The notes under the pieces: model-generated | The model's input: the letters and a program-made list of their open reading frames with translations, nothing else | What the model was told of the DNA's origin: nothing | The model's database searches: none | Translations under genes and position numbers: made by a program | DNA from: Paracoccaceae bacterium | GTDB lineage: Bacteria > Pseudomonadota > Alphaproteobacteria > Rhodobacterales > Rhodobacteraceae | NCBI GenBank assembly: GCA_009842205.1 | Contig: VYFX01000009.1 | Coordinates: 1-64,000 of the forward strand | Reading direction: 5' to 3' | DNA: 64,000 nucleotides | Part shown: piece by piece, positions 38,413-46,064 of the stretch | Layout: every line of letters starts with the position of its first letter | Numbering within the stretch: position 1 is the first letter of the stretch

Positions 38413-39470
38413 GACAGTTTCTCACGCCGCGTGCCCAGAATGATCGAGACGAACACCGGCACACCGATAAGCGACGTGATGATGCCGATGGGGTAGATGA
38501 CGCCGGGCGTGATCGACTTTGAGATGAGAGATGTGAGCGACAGCACGAGTGCACCTACGATCGCGGCCAGTGGAACTAGGTAGCGTTGATCCTCGCCAAC
38601 GAGCATGCGCGCAATGTGGGGCCCAACAAGCCCCACAAAGCCGACGGTGCCCACAAACGACACGGCCGTAGCCGCCAGAAGCGAGATGCAGACCAGCATC
38701 TCGACTCGAAGCCGCGCGACGTCCACGCCCATGCTCGCGGCCGTTACCTCGCCCATTCGTAGCCCCGTCATCGGCCATGTCCGAATCAAGCTGAAGGGAA
38801 TCGCAACTGCTAGGAGCATCCCGCCAAGAGCGATCTTCTCCCAGCTCGCACGGCTAAGCGAACCCATCATCCAGAATACAATGCGGGCGATCTGATCCTC
38901 GGATGCCATGTACTGCATTAACGCCAGGAGTGCCGAAAACGTGAAAAAGATCGCAATGCCAAAGAGAATCATGGTTTCGGAGCCGACACCCTTGATGCGT
39001 GTCGCCAACAGGATCAAGCCGCAAGTTGTCAGCGCGAAGACGAAAGCGTTCACGGTTACAAGGAATGGACCGACCGCGGGAATAATGCTGATGCCCAGCA
39101 CGATCGAAAGGGATGCACCGAAACTGGCAGCCGCTGATACTCCCAAGGTGAAAGGTTCTGCCAGTGGATTGTTCAATATCGTCTGCATTTGTGCCCCTGC
39201 GACGGCCAAAAGCGCGCCCACGACGGCTGCCGTGACCGCAACGGGAAGCCGATAGTCCCAAACGATCACCTTCAACCGGGCGCCATGGGCCATCGGATCA
39301 ATCAGAACCTCGAAAATGATAGTAAGCGGGTATTGACCAGGCCCCGTTGCCACATCGAGCAGAAAGCTGATCAGAAGAAGGCCGAACATCAGGACGATCA
39401 TGGCCCTGCGTCTCGCGAGCATACCCGAGTAGGCATGCTGGATGCCAGCGGAATGTGTTTTGATTGTCAT
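38409..39470 (-). CDS. Iron-siderophore/heme-type ABC transporter, permease
   Basis: FecCD-family inner-membrane permease with about ten hydrophobic helices (for example MIVLMFGLLLISFLLDVA and AVTAAVVGALLAVAGAQMQ). It contains the family motif NNPLAEPFTLGVSAAASFGA and the GFVGLVGPHIARMLVG loop that contacts the ATPase. The ATG at 39470 (MTIKTHSAG) is preferred. A start at 39533 overlapping the binding-protein stop is also open but would place a perfect hairpin (39489-39522) inside the coding region and add an untypical N-terminus. Length is then 353 residues. Confidence 0.9.
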   Translation of the reverse strand: MTIKTHSAGIQHAYSGMLARRRAMIVLMFGLLLISFLLDVATGPGQYPLTIIFEVLIDPMAHGARLKVIVWDYRLPVAVTAAVVGALLAVAGAQMQTILNNPLAEPFTLGVSAAASFGASLSIVLGISIIPAVGPFLVTVNAFVFALTTCGLILLATRIKGVGSETMILFGIAIFFTFSALLALMQYMASEDQIARIVFWMMGSLSRASWEKIALGGMLLAVAIPFSLIRTWPMTGLRMGEVTAASMGVDVARLRVEMLVCISLLAATAVSFVGTVGFVGLVGPHIARMLVGEDQRYLVPLAAIVGALVLSLTSLISKSITPGVIYPIGIITSLIGVPVFVSIILGTRREKLS

Positions 39471-39488
39471 TGTCTGGTCCCGGAAACG

Positions 39489-39522
39489 GGTGCCTGCCTT
39501 ACGGTTCCGCAAGGCAGGCACC
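39489..39522 (-). other. Intercistronic hairpin between binding-protein and permease genes
   Basis: A perfect 12-bp inverted repeat (ggtgcctgcctt at 39489-39500, aaggcaggcacc at 39511-39522) with a 10-nt loop that can itself form a short inner stem. It lies just downstream of the binding-protein stop and before the preferred permease start. Such structures in importer operons are known to stabilise the upstream part of the mRNA, so that the binding protein is made in excess (the malE-malF case). Here that role is inferred. Confidence 0.6.
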
Positions 39523-39529
39523 GCGCATG

Positions 39530-40684
39530 TCATCCTTCTTTGTTCAGAGTCCCCCAGAAGACACCGGAATACTCTATGGGGAGGAATGTTTCATGGAGTT
39601 CCCTCATCGTCTCTTCAGGGCTGATGTCTTCGAACAAATCAGGATGCAGCCACTTGGCAAACGCCTGCATCGCCACAAAGTGGTACGGACTGTTGTAGAA
39701 TTGATGATAGACGGAATGAAAACGTCCTGTCCTCACCGCAGACAGCTCGGACCAACCTTCCCTCGCCGCGAGACCACGCAGGCGTTCCTGCACTAGGTCC
39801 TCGGTGGCCTCGTAGCCGAAAAGGACGGCTTCTGTCGCAGGGTTAGCCTCGGACCAATTCGCCCCGGTGCCTATGATGACACTTGGATCATCGGCGAATA
39901 TGGCCTCCAAACTTACACTTGTGGAAAAGCCCGGAAACTTGAGGGAGCCCCAGTTGCGTCCACCAGCCAGATCGACGAGACGGCCCAGATTGGCAGCGCC
40001 GTAAGTGCGGCAGCATCGGTTGGGATCGTATCCTGCGGCGTTTTCGATGAACACAATCGGACGCTCGTCCGCCGGTATTTCGCTGACCCGCGAATAGATC
40101 TGCTTCATTTGCCTTTGGTAGAAGTCTGTGAAGGCGTCGGCTTCATCTCTCCTGTCGAGAATCCGGCCGAGAAGCTGGATGCTCGGCACGGTGTTCTGGG
40201 TCGGGTCCTGCCGGAAGTCTACAAAAATCGTCGCCACTCCCGCCGCTTCCAGCTTTTCGATGATGCCGCTTTCCTGGGCCCTGAGAAGATTGCCGAGATT
40301 CATCACTACAAGTTCGGTTCCCAGTGCAATTACAGCCTCGAGGTTCCATTCCCCGGAATAGGGACTGCCGAAGTTTGGCAAAGTGGAGGCGGCCGGGAAC
40401 ACTTCCAGATATTTGCGATAGGCATCGGGGTCAAACCTGATCATGTCGTCTTTCCAGCCAACAACTCTCTGGAATGGGTCCTCCTGGTCGAGTAGCGCCA
40501 TCGTGTAGATCATTCGCCCTTCGCCCAGAACAACTTTCTGCGGGTTCTTCTGGAGTTCGACGGTGCGGCCGGCAATGTCGGTCACCGTGATTGGCTCGGC
40601 AAGGGCAATGGTTGTCGATGCCAGCAAAATCACTCCTGCTGCGACGGCAGACAAAAGACGTTGTGTAGTGAATTTTCGAGTCAT
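39530..40684 (-). CDS. Iron-siderophore/heme-type ABC transporter, substrate-binding protein
   Basis: Periplasmic class III binding protein of 384 residues with a signal peptide (cleavage near STTIALAEP, about 29) and the two-lobe helical-backbone fold (VTDIAGRTVELQKNPQKVVLG, ALGTELVVMNLGN). It carries paired cysteines (GYDPNRCCRTYG) that may form a disulfide. First gene of the operon; its upstream region holds two IscR-like boxes, so the substrate is probably an iron chelate such as a siderophore or heme, though cobalamin cannot be excluded. The start is an ATG at 40684 with a GGAGA site. Confidence 0.85.
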   Translation of the reverse strand: MTRKFTTQRLLSAVAAGVILLASTTIALAEPITVTDIAGRTVELQKNPQKVVLGEGRMIYTMALLDQEDPFQRVVGWKDDMIRFDPDAYRKYLEVFPAASTLPNFGSPYSGEWNLEAVIALGTELVVMNLGNLLRAQESGIIEKLEAAGVATIFVDFRQDPTQNTVPSIQLLGRILDRRDEADAFTDFYQRQMKQIYSRVSEIPADERPIVFIENAAGYDPNRCCRTYGAANLGRLVDLAGGRNWGSLKFPGFSTSVSLEAIFADDPSVIIGTGANWSEANPATEAVLFGYEATEDLVQERLRGLAAREGWSELSAVRTGRFHSVYHQFYNSPYHFVAMQAFAKWLHPDLFEDISPEETMRELHETFLPIEYSGVFWGTLNKEG

Positions 40685-40747
40685 GGGAGATCTCCTTTGT
40701 TTCTGGGTTACGGCATTAGCCGAATGATAGAATTGTAAAATATAAAA

Positions 40748-40825
40748 CCTGAGTAAAATAGTCGGGATTAAATTTCACAGTGATAGATAATAATCCCGAG
40801 TAAATTAGTCAAGATTAAATTTCAC
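40748..40825 (-). promoter_or_regulatory. Two tandem IscR-like boxes with promoter elements
   Basis: Two direct repeats of 31 nt (40748-40778 and 40795-40825), offset by 47 nt. Read on the operon strand they are cccgactattttactcagg and ttgactaatttactcggg. Each matches the E. coli IscR type 1 pattern (YYGACTRWWWYAGTCRR) at most positions, with the right half ACTC instead of AGTC. The GACT part doubles as a -35-like element, and a TATNNT-like -10 (TATCTA or TATTTT) lies 17 nt downstream of each. This suggests iron- or Fe-S-dependent repression; regulator identity is inferred. Confidence 0.6.
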
Positions 40826-41535
40826 GGCCGGAAACAAGAGTTTAAAAAAAGAGAAAAATGCTCGAACCTGACATTTATGAATGCTGAGCCGTAAGCAAAA
40901 ATCATTAGAATCCATGGTGTCAGACAAATTCATCTGGATAAGATGGTATCGAAGTTGCAACAGTCGACGCTCTTTGGCGTCAGTCACCGCACGATCCACC
41001 ACCGGAAAAGTCCTGTGGTCCTTTTTGGCATGATATAAATCGCCCGCACTAAACGGTCGATGAATCATGCCATTCCCGTCAATTGTATATTTTTTGCAAC
41101 AGACGTTGACACACTTATTTAAAAGAGCGTTAATCTTCTTCTTTCACCTAAGATTCTGATCCATCGTGGAGAATTTCGGATGGGAGCACGACCTGTCCTT
41201 ACTGTCCCTGTGAAAAGTTGCGTCCCGTTCTCAGATGGAGAAACTTCCGCAGGGCGAGCAAGTCACACCAGAGGCGGCGCGGGTTTCCTCCCTAGTATTC
41301 CCACGCCGGCCTTGCCTCAGCCATGAGCGAAAGAGAATGACATGAAACTCAAACTGGCAGTCGCCTTTAGCGGTCTCCTAACCGGAAACTCAAGCGGGCT
41401 TAATGGAAATGAGCTTTTGGCAAGTTAAGCGTATAAGCCCCAAACTCAAAGATAAAGGCAATCAAAAAGCGTTTTCAGTATGGTTTTTTTCTTGGTGACT
41501 GGTAGATGGTATTACCCCTCCCGGAATGGATCAGA
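40826..41535. other. Region with no confident gene; possible remnants
   Basis: About 700 bp upstream of the iron-transport promoter. A minus-strand frame at 40805-41068 overlaps the IscR-like boxes and has no recognisable family. A short plus-strand frame (41342-41428) reads MKLKLAVAFSGLLTGNSSG and stops after 28 residues; it looks like the signal-peptide end of a lost secreted protein. I cannot support a functional gene. Confidence 0.4.
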
Positions 41536-41910
41536 CTAACCTACATCAAGTTGAAGCAATTCCTCAAGATTACCATAAATCTCGAAGCCGTTGGGATCAG
41601 GATACATACCCAAGGCACTAAGGGTCATGACTTCCAATTCATCGGCAGCATAGTATCCGAGTAATGCTCCAATCACTGTGGAGGCCAGGACAATACCGGT
41701 TCCAATCGGGGAAACTCTACGCCCAAACTGCAACAACCGCTGACTCAAAGGAACTTTGGTGGCATTTACCCGATAATCCTTGGTGAAACCTGACTGGGTC
41801 TCAAGTGCATCTTGAAATAGAACCTCTTCAAAATCCTTCCGGAGGGGGAACTCCTGGATTTTGGCTGCCTCCAGAAATTTTTCCATTTCAACTTTATCTT
41901 GAGGTTCCAT
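41536..41910 (-). CDS. Single-helix membrane protein paired with the ECF sigma factor
   Basis: A 124-residue protein with one hydrophobic helix (IGTGIVLASTVIGALLGYYAA, about residues 69-90) and soluble segments on both sides. ATG at 41910 has a GGAGAG site; a TTG at 41928 overlapping the sigma stop would add six residues. The gene follows the sigma-factor stop by 5 nt, which is the position of an anti-sigma factor in many ECF modules. It lacks the zinc-binding HxxxCxxC motif of ZAS anti-sigmas, so an anti-sigma role is inference only. I recognise no family. Confidence 0.55.
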   Translation of the reverse strand: MEPQDKVEMEKFLEAAKIQEFPLRKDFEEVLFQDALETQSGFTKDYRVNATKVPLSQRLLQFGRRVSPIGTGIVLASTVIGALLGYYAADELEVMTLSALGMYPDPNGFEIYGNLEELLQLDVG

Positions 41911-41915
41911 GGAAC

Positions 41916-42467
41916 TTACTCTCTCCAACCCAGCGTGGAATGTTGATCCATCAGAATTTCTCGCATTTTTTTCATACCTCTGGAATAAAGCCCCTCGATA
42001 CTTTCTACACTGGCTGACATAATTTGAGCAACTTCCTTGTTCCCATGCCCTTCAAAATACTTTAGTACGATGACCTGATTTTGCCTTGCAGGCAATTGTC
42101 CCAAGGCAATCTGAATTGCCCTGACCCGATCTTGATGTATCAGACTTGCAACCTGACTTTCTGATGCATCCACTTCTTCAGTTGTCTTGTCACTGAATCT
42201 TTCCCTTTCTCTGATCCTGTCTATGCACAAATTTGATGCAACACGCCATAACCATGTCGAAATTCTGGCCTTGCCAGGTTTCCATTCGGGTGCAAATCGC
42301 CACAATCTTACCATTGTTTCCTGAACAATTTCTTCGGCATCGCTTGTATTTCCCAAGCTTCTACAGGCCATCCTGTAGAGTTGGGGTGAATATTTCTCGA
42401 TCAATATTCTTGCTGCCACAGATTCACCCTGAACGAACCTCTTTAATAATTCATCATCCTCATTCAA
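41916..42467 (-). CDS. ECF-type RNA polymerase sigma factor
   Basis: Extracytoplasmic-function sigma factor of 183 residues. Region 2 appears as LYRMACRSLGNTSDAEEIVQETMVRLWRF (about 30-58), with WLWRVASNLCIDRIR at its end. Region 4 is seen as LPARQNQVIVLKYFEGHGNKEVAQIMSASVESIEGLYSRGMKKMR (about 124-168). Regions 1.1 and 3 are absent, as in the ECF group. It lies in one direction between an EF-hand gene upstream (gap 93 bp) and a one-helix membrane protein downstream, so it may respond to calcium or a metal or envelope signal; that link is inferred. Confidence 0.85.
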   Translation of the reverse strand: MNEDDELLKRFVQGESVAARILIEKYSPQLYRMACRSLGNTSDAEEIVQETMVRLWRFAPEWKPGKARISTWLWRVASNLCIDRIRERERFSDKTTEEVDASESQVASLIHQDRVRAIQIALGQLPARQNQVIVLKYFEGHGNKEVAQIMSASVESIEGLYSRGMKKMREILMDQHSTLGWRE

Positions 42468-42560
42468 AGGAAATCTCTATCCCAAAATATTCAAAACAAT
42501 TGTCCTCTGACGGGCAAATAAATATATCTGATCCCATCTCGGGACCAGATAATTTGAAGA

Positions 42561-43094
42561 TCATTCACCTTTGTCTTTTTTGTTACCACGCTTTTCAGAT
42601 TTCCAATTCCCTTTTTTGCCCATGGATCTGCCTTCATTGAATTCATCCTCCGAGATGGCACCATCACCATCTCTGTCCAGCTTTTTCAACATCCTGTCAA
42701 AATCCATCCTCTTGGCAGGCATCTCATCTGAACTGATCATTCCATCATCATTATTATCGATTTTGTCAAACATTCTGCTTATACGTGACTTCCTTCTTTC
42801 TGAGATTTGATCATCAAGGTTTGATAACCATTCCTCTTCGGAAATCAGACCATCCCCATTTAAGTCAATGTTTTTGAACCGTTCTTCATGGTAGACCTGA
42901 ATATCCTCGGCGGTAATCATGCCATCATTATCGGTATCCAATTCATTGAAAGTGATCTGATACCCCTTGCCCCACTTTGATTTATCGAAATTGCCCCTTT
43001 CACCATCATCAGCCTGGGCAGAATATCCATATAAGCCTATGGCCAAAATACCTGTAATCATTACAGCCATTGCCCTAAAACCTAACCTAATCAT
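42561..43094 (-). CDS. EF-hand calcium-binding protein
   Basis: A 177-residue secreted or periplasmic protein. A hydrophobic signal region (about 8-26, ending YSAQA) precedes four canonical EF-hand loops starting at D53 (DTDNDGMITAED), D77 (DLNGDGLISEEE), D113 (DNNDDGMISSDE) and D140 (DRDGDGAISEDE). All four have the Asp/Asn ligands and a Gly at position 6, so they should bind Ca2+. The tail is Lys/Gly-rich. It is upstream of the ECF sigma factor on the same strand and could supply the signal that the module senses. Confidence 0.85.
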   Translation of the reverse strand: MIRLGFRAMAVMITGILAIGLYGYSAQADDGERGNFDKSKWGKGYQITFNELDTDNDGMITAEDIQVYHEERFKNIDLNGDGLISEEEWLSNLDDQISERRKSRISRMFDKIDNNDDGMISSDEMPAKRMDFDRMLKKLDRDGDGAISEDEFNEGRSMGKKGNWKSEKRGNKKDKGE

Positions 43095-43396
43095 GTTAAT
43101 TCCCTCAATAAAAACTTCTTGCCAATATCAACAATTAATAAGTTATACGGACACTCATCCAATTTCCGTTATCTTTACTTATATTTTTTATTCACTAGAA
43201 TTAGTAACTGACACGCAAAACAGGTAATACGGATTTTTGTGGACAAGGTTGGGTTGAGGAGCAGTTAACAGACCGAAGAAACGAGTAAATTCGGTTGCTG
43301 ATAAATTCTGGTTCCCGATATAATTTGAGAGGTCGTTTTATTGATAAATCACGATAAAAATCATCAATCAGAATTTCATTTAAAGGTATAACGATC
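43095..43396. other. Divergent promoter region, EF-hand gene and mtgA
   Basis: About 300 bp, AT-rich, containing the promoters of the EF-hand/sigma operon (minus) and of the transglycosylase gene (plus). On the minus strand a GGAAAT and a CGTATA occur 12 nt apart upstream of the EF-hand gene. They resemble an ECF -35/-10 pair, but the spacer is several bases too short, so I do not call a promoter. Confidence 0.35.
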
Positions 43397-44098
43397 TTGA
43401 AGATTTCAAAAAAGAGACCTCATGATGAAAAACCCGATCTCTGGAAGAGAATCGCCAGGTTATTGCTAAGAATAGTAATAATAATACCATTAATCCTTGT
43501 TTTGATGCTATTTTCCCTCAGCCTGATAAATCCACCCTTTTCCTTTCAAATGGCCAAATCGTTCATCAGTCATGGCAATATCAATCATGAGTGGATCGAT
43601 TATGAAGAATTACCCGATGGGTTGGTACAGTCCCATTTGGTAACAGAAGACAAATTTTTCTGCATGCATTGGGGTTTTGACCTTAAATCCTCCCGTGACA
43701 GAGATAGGAAAAAACCAACAACACTGACCCAAAAAGCCGTTCAAAGTCTTTTTTTGGGAAGCACCGATCACAATTTGCGGAGGATTCTGGAAACACCTCT
43801 TAGCCTTTTGGTTGAAATCTTCTGGTCCAAAAAAAGAATTCTTGAGTTCCATCTGAATTACTTAAGAATCGGCACCTCAATTTTTGGGGTAGCTGCAGCA
43901 TCCCAAACCATTCTGGATAAAAATATCGAATCCCTAACCTCGGAAGAGAGTGCATTATTGACCGTCATGCTTGAAGCACCAAATGATGTTGATCCTTTCG
44001 ATTTACCCCCTGAATTGAAACTGAGAGTCGAATGGGTCGTTGAGAAAATTGATGAGTTGAATGCGGAAGGATTGACCGATTGTTTGACTGGTAACTAA
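43397..44098 (+). CDS. mtgA: Monofunctional peptidoglycan transglycosylase-like protein (GT51)
   Basis: Inner-membrane GT51 enzyme polymerising lipid II. The 233-residue protein starts at a TTG (43397), as no in-frame ATG precedes the helix. One membrane helix spans about 24-46. The catalytic Glu motif is VTEDKFFCMHWGFD (about 86-99), and the second block reads ILETPLSLLVEIFWSKKRILEFHLN. The central motif is degenerate: KPTTLTQKAVQSLFL where the family has GASTISQQ-AKNLFL. Overall length fits MtgA. It may be a divergent MtgA with altered activity; the fold call is secure, activity less so. Confidence 0.72.
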   Translation: MKISKKRPHDEKPDLWKRIARLLLRIVIIIPLILVLMLFSLSLINPPFSFQMAKSFISHGNINHEWIDYEELPDGLVQSHLVTEDKFFCMHWGFDLKSSRDRDRKKPTTLTQKAVQSLFLGSTDHNLRRILETPLSLLVEIFWSKKRILEFHLNYLRIGTSIFGVAAASQTILDKNIESLTSEESALLTVMLEAPNDVDPFDLPPELKLRVEWVVEKIDELNAEGLTDCLTGN

Positions 44099-44135
44099 CG
44101 ATATTTTCAATTTGCAACTCAAGCAAATATTAATT

Positions 44136-45011
44136 TCACAAGATATATTCCTGCATCAACAAGTTGCTGACAAAACTTTCACCACGCCCCTTTTCTACCT
44201 GTTTTGCCTGTCTATGTGCCAGATATTCGGACAAGCCGGCATGATTCGGCAGGTTTTCAGTCATTATCTCGGTGATATAACGCAGGTCCTTGAGTGAATT
44301 TTCGATGGTGAACTTACTTCCATCATAATTTCCGGAAAGATACGGTTTTACCATTTTTTCCAGCGTACCTGATCGAACAGTGCCCGCGCTCATGACATCA
44401 TATAATGCCTGTCGATCAAGACCCTTTAGTTCCGCACACAAAAAGGCATCAGCCAGCAGAATGGCCATTCCCTGGGATACAAGGTTGTTCAATAGCTTGG
44501 CAATGTTGCCTGAACCCACTTCACCGAAATGACGCATGACCTTGGAGTAAACACCAATTATGGATACTACCAGGTTGTAATCCTCCTGATTACAGCCAAC
44601 GAGCGAAGCCAACTGGCCCTCAACAGCTTGGGCGGGACCTCCGGTTACAGGCGCATCTGCAAATATTGCTCCCTTTTCCCTTAGTCGGTCGGCAATTCCC
44701 TTACTCGTTTCAGGCTTGGATGTTGTGGTGTCTATCCAGAACATTCCAGTCTTGAATTCGGGAACCAGAACCTCAGCAACCTTGTCAACGATTTCAGCGT
44801 TGGGAAGGCATGAAACCAGGCCATCTGTTTCCTGGAGTACATCTTTGGGTCTTGCGGCCAAAGTTGCTCCCATTTTTTTCAACTTAATGATTGGTTCAGG
44901 ATTTCTGTGTTGCAGAACCTTGACTTCAATACCGCTTTCAAGCAGGCATGTGGCCATGCCAAAACCCATTAGCCCTGCGCCCAAGAATCCTATTTTTCGA
45001 ACTTCAGCCAT
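44136..45011 (-). CDS. NAD(P)-dependent beta-hydroxyacid dehydrogenase (GarR/LtnD-like)
   Basis: Beta-hydroxyacid dehydrogenase family member of 291 residues. The Rossmann motif GFLGAGLMGFGMA spans residues 8-20, DTTTSKPETS is the substrate loop near 94, DAPVTGGPAQAVEGQLASLVG near 118 is the typical second block, and the catalytic Lys lies in GNIAKLLNN near 172. Such enzymes oxidise or reduce tartronate semialdehyde, 3-hydroxyisobutyrate or four-carbon sugar acids. Its start overlaps the PdxA-like stop by 8 nt, and it is the last gene of the transporter-led operon. The substrate is inferred from context only. Confidence 0.8.
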   Translation of the reverse strand: MAEVRKIGFLGAGLMGFGMATCLLESGIEVKVLQHRNPEPIIKLKKMGATLAARPKDVLQETDGLVSCLPNAEIVDKVAEVLVPEFKTGMFWIDTTTSKPETSKGIADRLREKGAIFADAPVTGGPAQAVEGQLASLVGCNQEDYNLVVSIIGVYSKVMRHFGEVGSGNIAKLLNNLVSQGMAILLADAFLCAELKGLDRQALYDVMSAGTVRSGTLEKMVKPYLSGNYDGSKFTIENSLKDLRYITEIMTENLPNHAGLSEYLAHRQAKQVEKGRGESFVSNLLMQEYIL

Positions 45012-46020
45012 TGGCCTGCTCCCAATTCATGACCATTGTACCGGCAAGTTCGAATGCATTACGCAATGCACCAATGTCGGCAATACCCAGACCGGCTATA
45101 TCAAAGGCCGTACCATGTGCTGCTGTCGTTATGGGGTATGGAATGCCTCCCAAAACCGTAACACCTCTATCAAAACCCATTAGCTTGAGAGCTATCTGTC
45201 CCTGGTCGTGATACATGGTTACAATCGCATCAACCTCGTTGTTTTTATATTTCAGAAAAACCGTATCCGAAGGCCAGGGACCGTCCACTGCAATTTGCTT
45301 CAAGGCAGCCTTCTTTACCGAAGGTGCAATGACATCGATTTCTTCAGTTCCGAAATTACCTCCGTCACCGGCATGTGGATTCAAGGCCGCAACTGCTATG
45401 CGGGGTCGCTTTACACCAGATCGCTTCAAGGTTCTGTTGATAAGATCTATCGAGTTGATTATTCTTGTTTCATTTATGGCGCCCGATACTTCCTTAAGGG
45501 CGATATGGCTCGTTACCCTGCTGGTCCAGAATCCGTCCAGCGTATTGAGCTCTGTAATGTAACCCTTATAATTCAGATAATCCTTCATGTGGTGAAGCTC
45601 GTCCTGAAACCTCAATCCACCCAGTTTGAGGGCCTCCTTGTTGAAAGGAGCAAAAACAAGGGCCTCGATAATTCCCTGCCTCAACAAATCCAATCCCAAA
45701 TTCAAATTGGCCATGGCCGAAGTTCCCGAAGCAAGTGTAACCTCACCTATGACTATTTCCTCCGGATTTATGGTGGGGTTTTCAAAATGGGCAAAGGAAG
45801 GGACATTAATCCAATCATCTTTCCATGCATCAACCGGATAAAGATCATAGCCTTTATCCGCCTGTGCTTGTCCCAATTCAAAAACATGCCTGTCACCAAT
45901 CAGTAATACATCATTGCTGTTTGACACTTTCCCATCGCTAAGAAGTTTAGCTATCAATTCGGTTCCGATTCCACTCGGATCGCCAGGAATTATACCAATC
46001 CTCGGTTTTCTTTCTGTCAT
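45004..46020 (-). CDS. PdxA-like 4-phospho-sugar-acid dehydrogenase
   Basis: PdxA-family metal- and NAD-dependent dehydrogenase. Metal ligands are H172 (TSHIALKEVS), H216 (ALNPHAGDGG) and H271 (MYHDQGQIALK). N-terminal RIGIIPGDPSGIG is the family start. The 338-residue length is right. In a sugar-acid operon with a beta-hydroxyacid dehydrogenase, this is more likely a PdxA2-type enzyme (phospho-threonate or phospho-erythronate oxidation) than the pyridoxine pathway PdxA. A DUF1537-type kinase that would supply the phosphate is not in the operon. The exact substrate is unresolved. Confidence 0.78.
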   Translation of the reverse strand: MTERKPRIGIIPGDPSGIGTELIAKLLSDGKVSNSNDVLLIGDRHVFELGQAQADKGYDLYPVDAWKDDWINVPSFAHFENPTINPEEIVIGEVTLASGTSAMANLNLGLDLLRQGIIEALVFAPFNKEALKLGGLRFQDELHHMKDYLNYKGYITELNTLDGFWTSRVTSHIALKEVSGAINETRIINSIDLINRTLKRSGVKRPRIAVAALNPHAGDGGNFGTEEIDVIAPSVKKAALKQIAVDGPWPSDTVFLKYKNNEVDAIVTMYHDQGQIALKLMGFDRGVTVLGGIPYPITTAAHGTAFDIAGLGIADIGALRNAFELAGTMVMNWEQANG

Positions 46021-46064
46021 CTTCCTAATATAAAATTGCAGTTTTCAGATTATGGGAACTTCAT

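Noticed and set aside
40805-41068. Minus-strand 87-residue open frame
   Set aside because: It overlaps the IscR-like boxes and has no family resemblance, so a regulatory interpretation of the region is better supported.
43120-43160. ECF-like promoter upstream of the EF-hand gene
   Set aside because: The spacer between the GGAAAT and CGTATA elements is several bases shorter than known ECF promoters.
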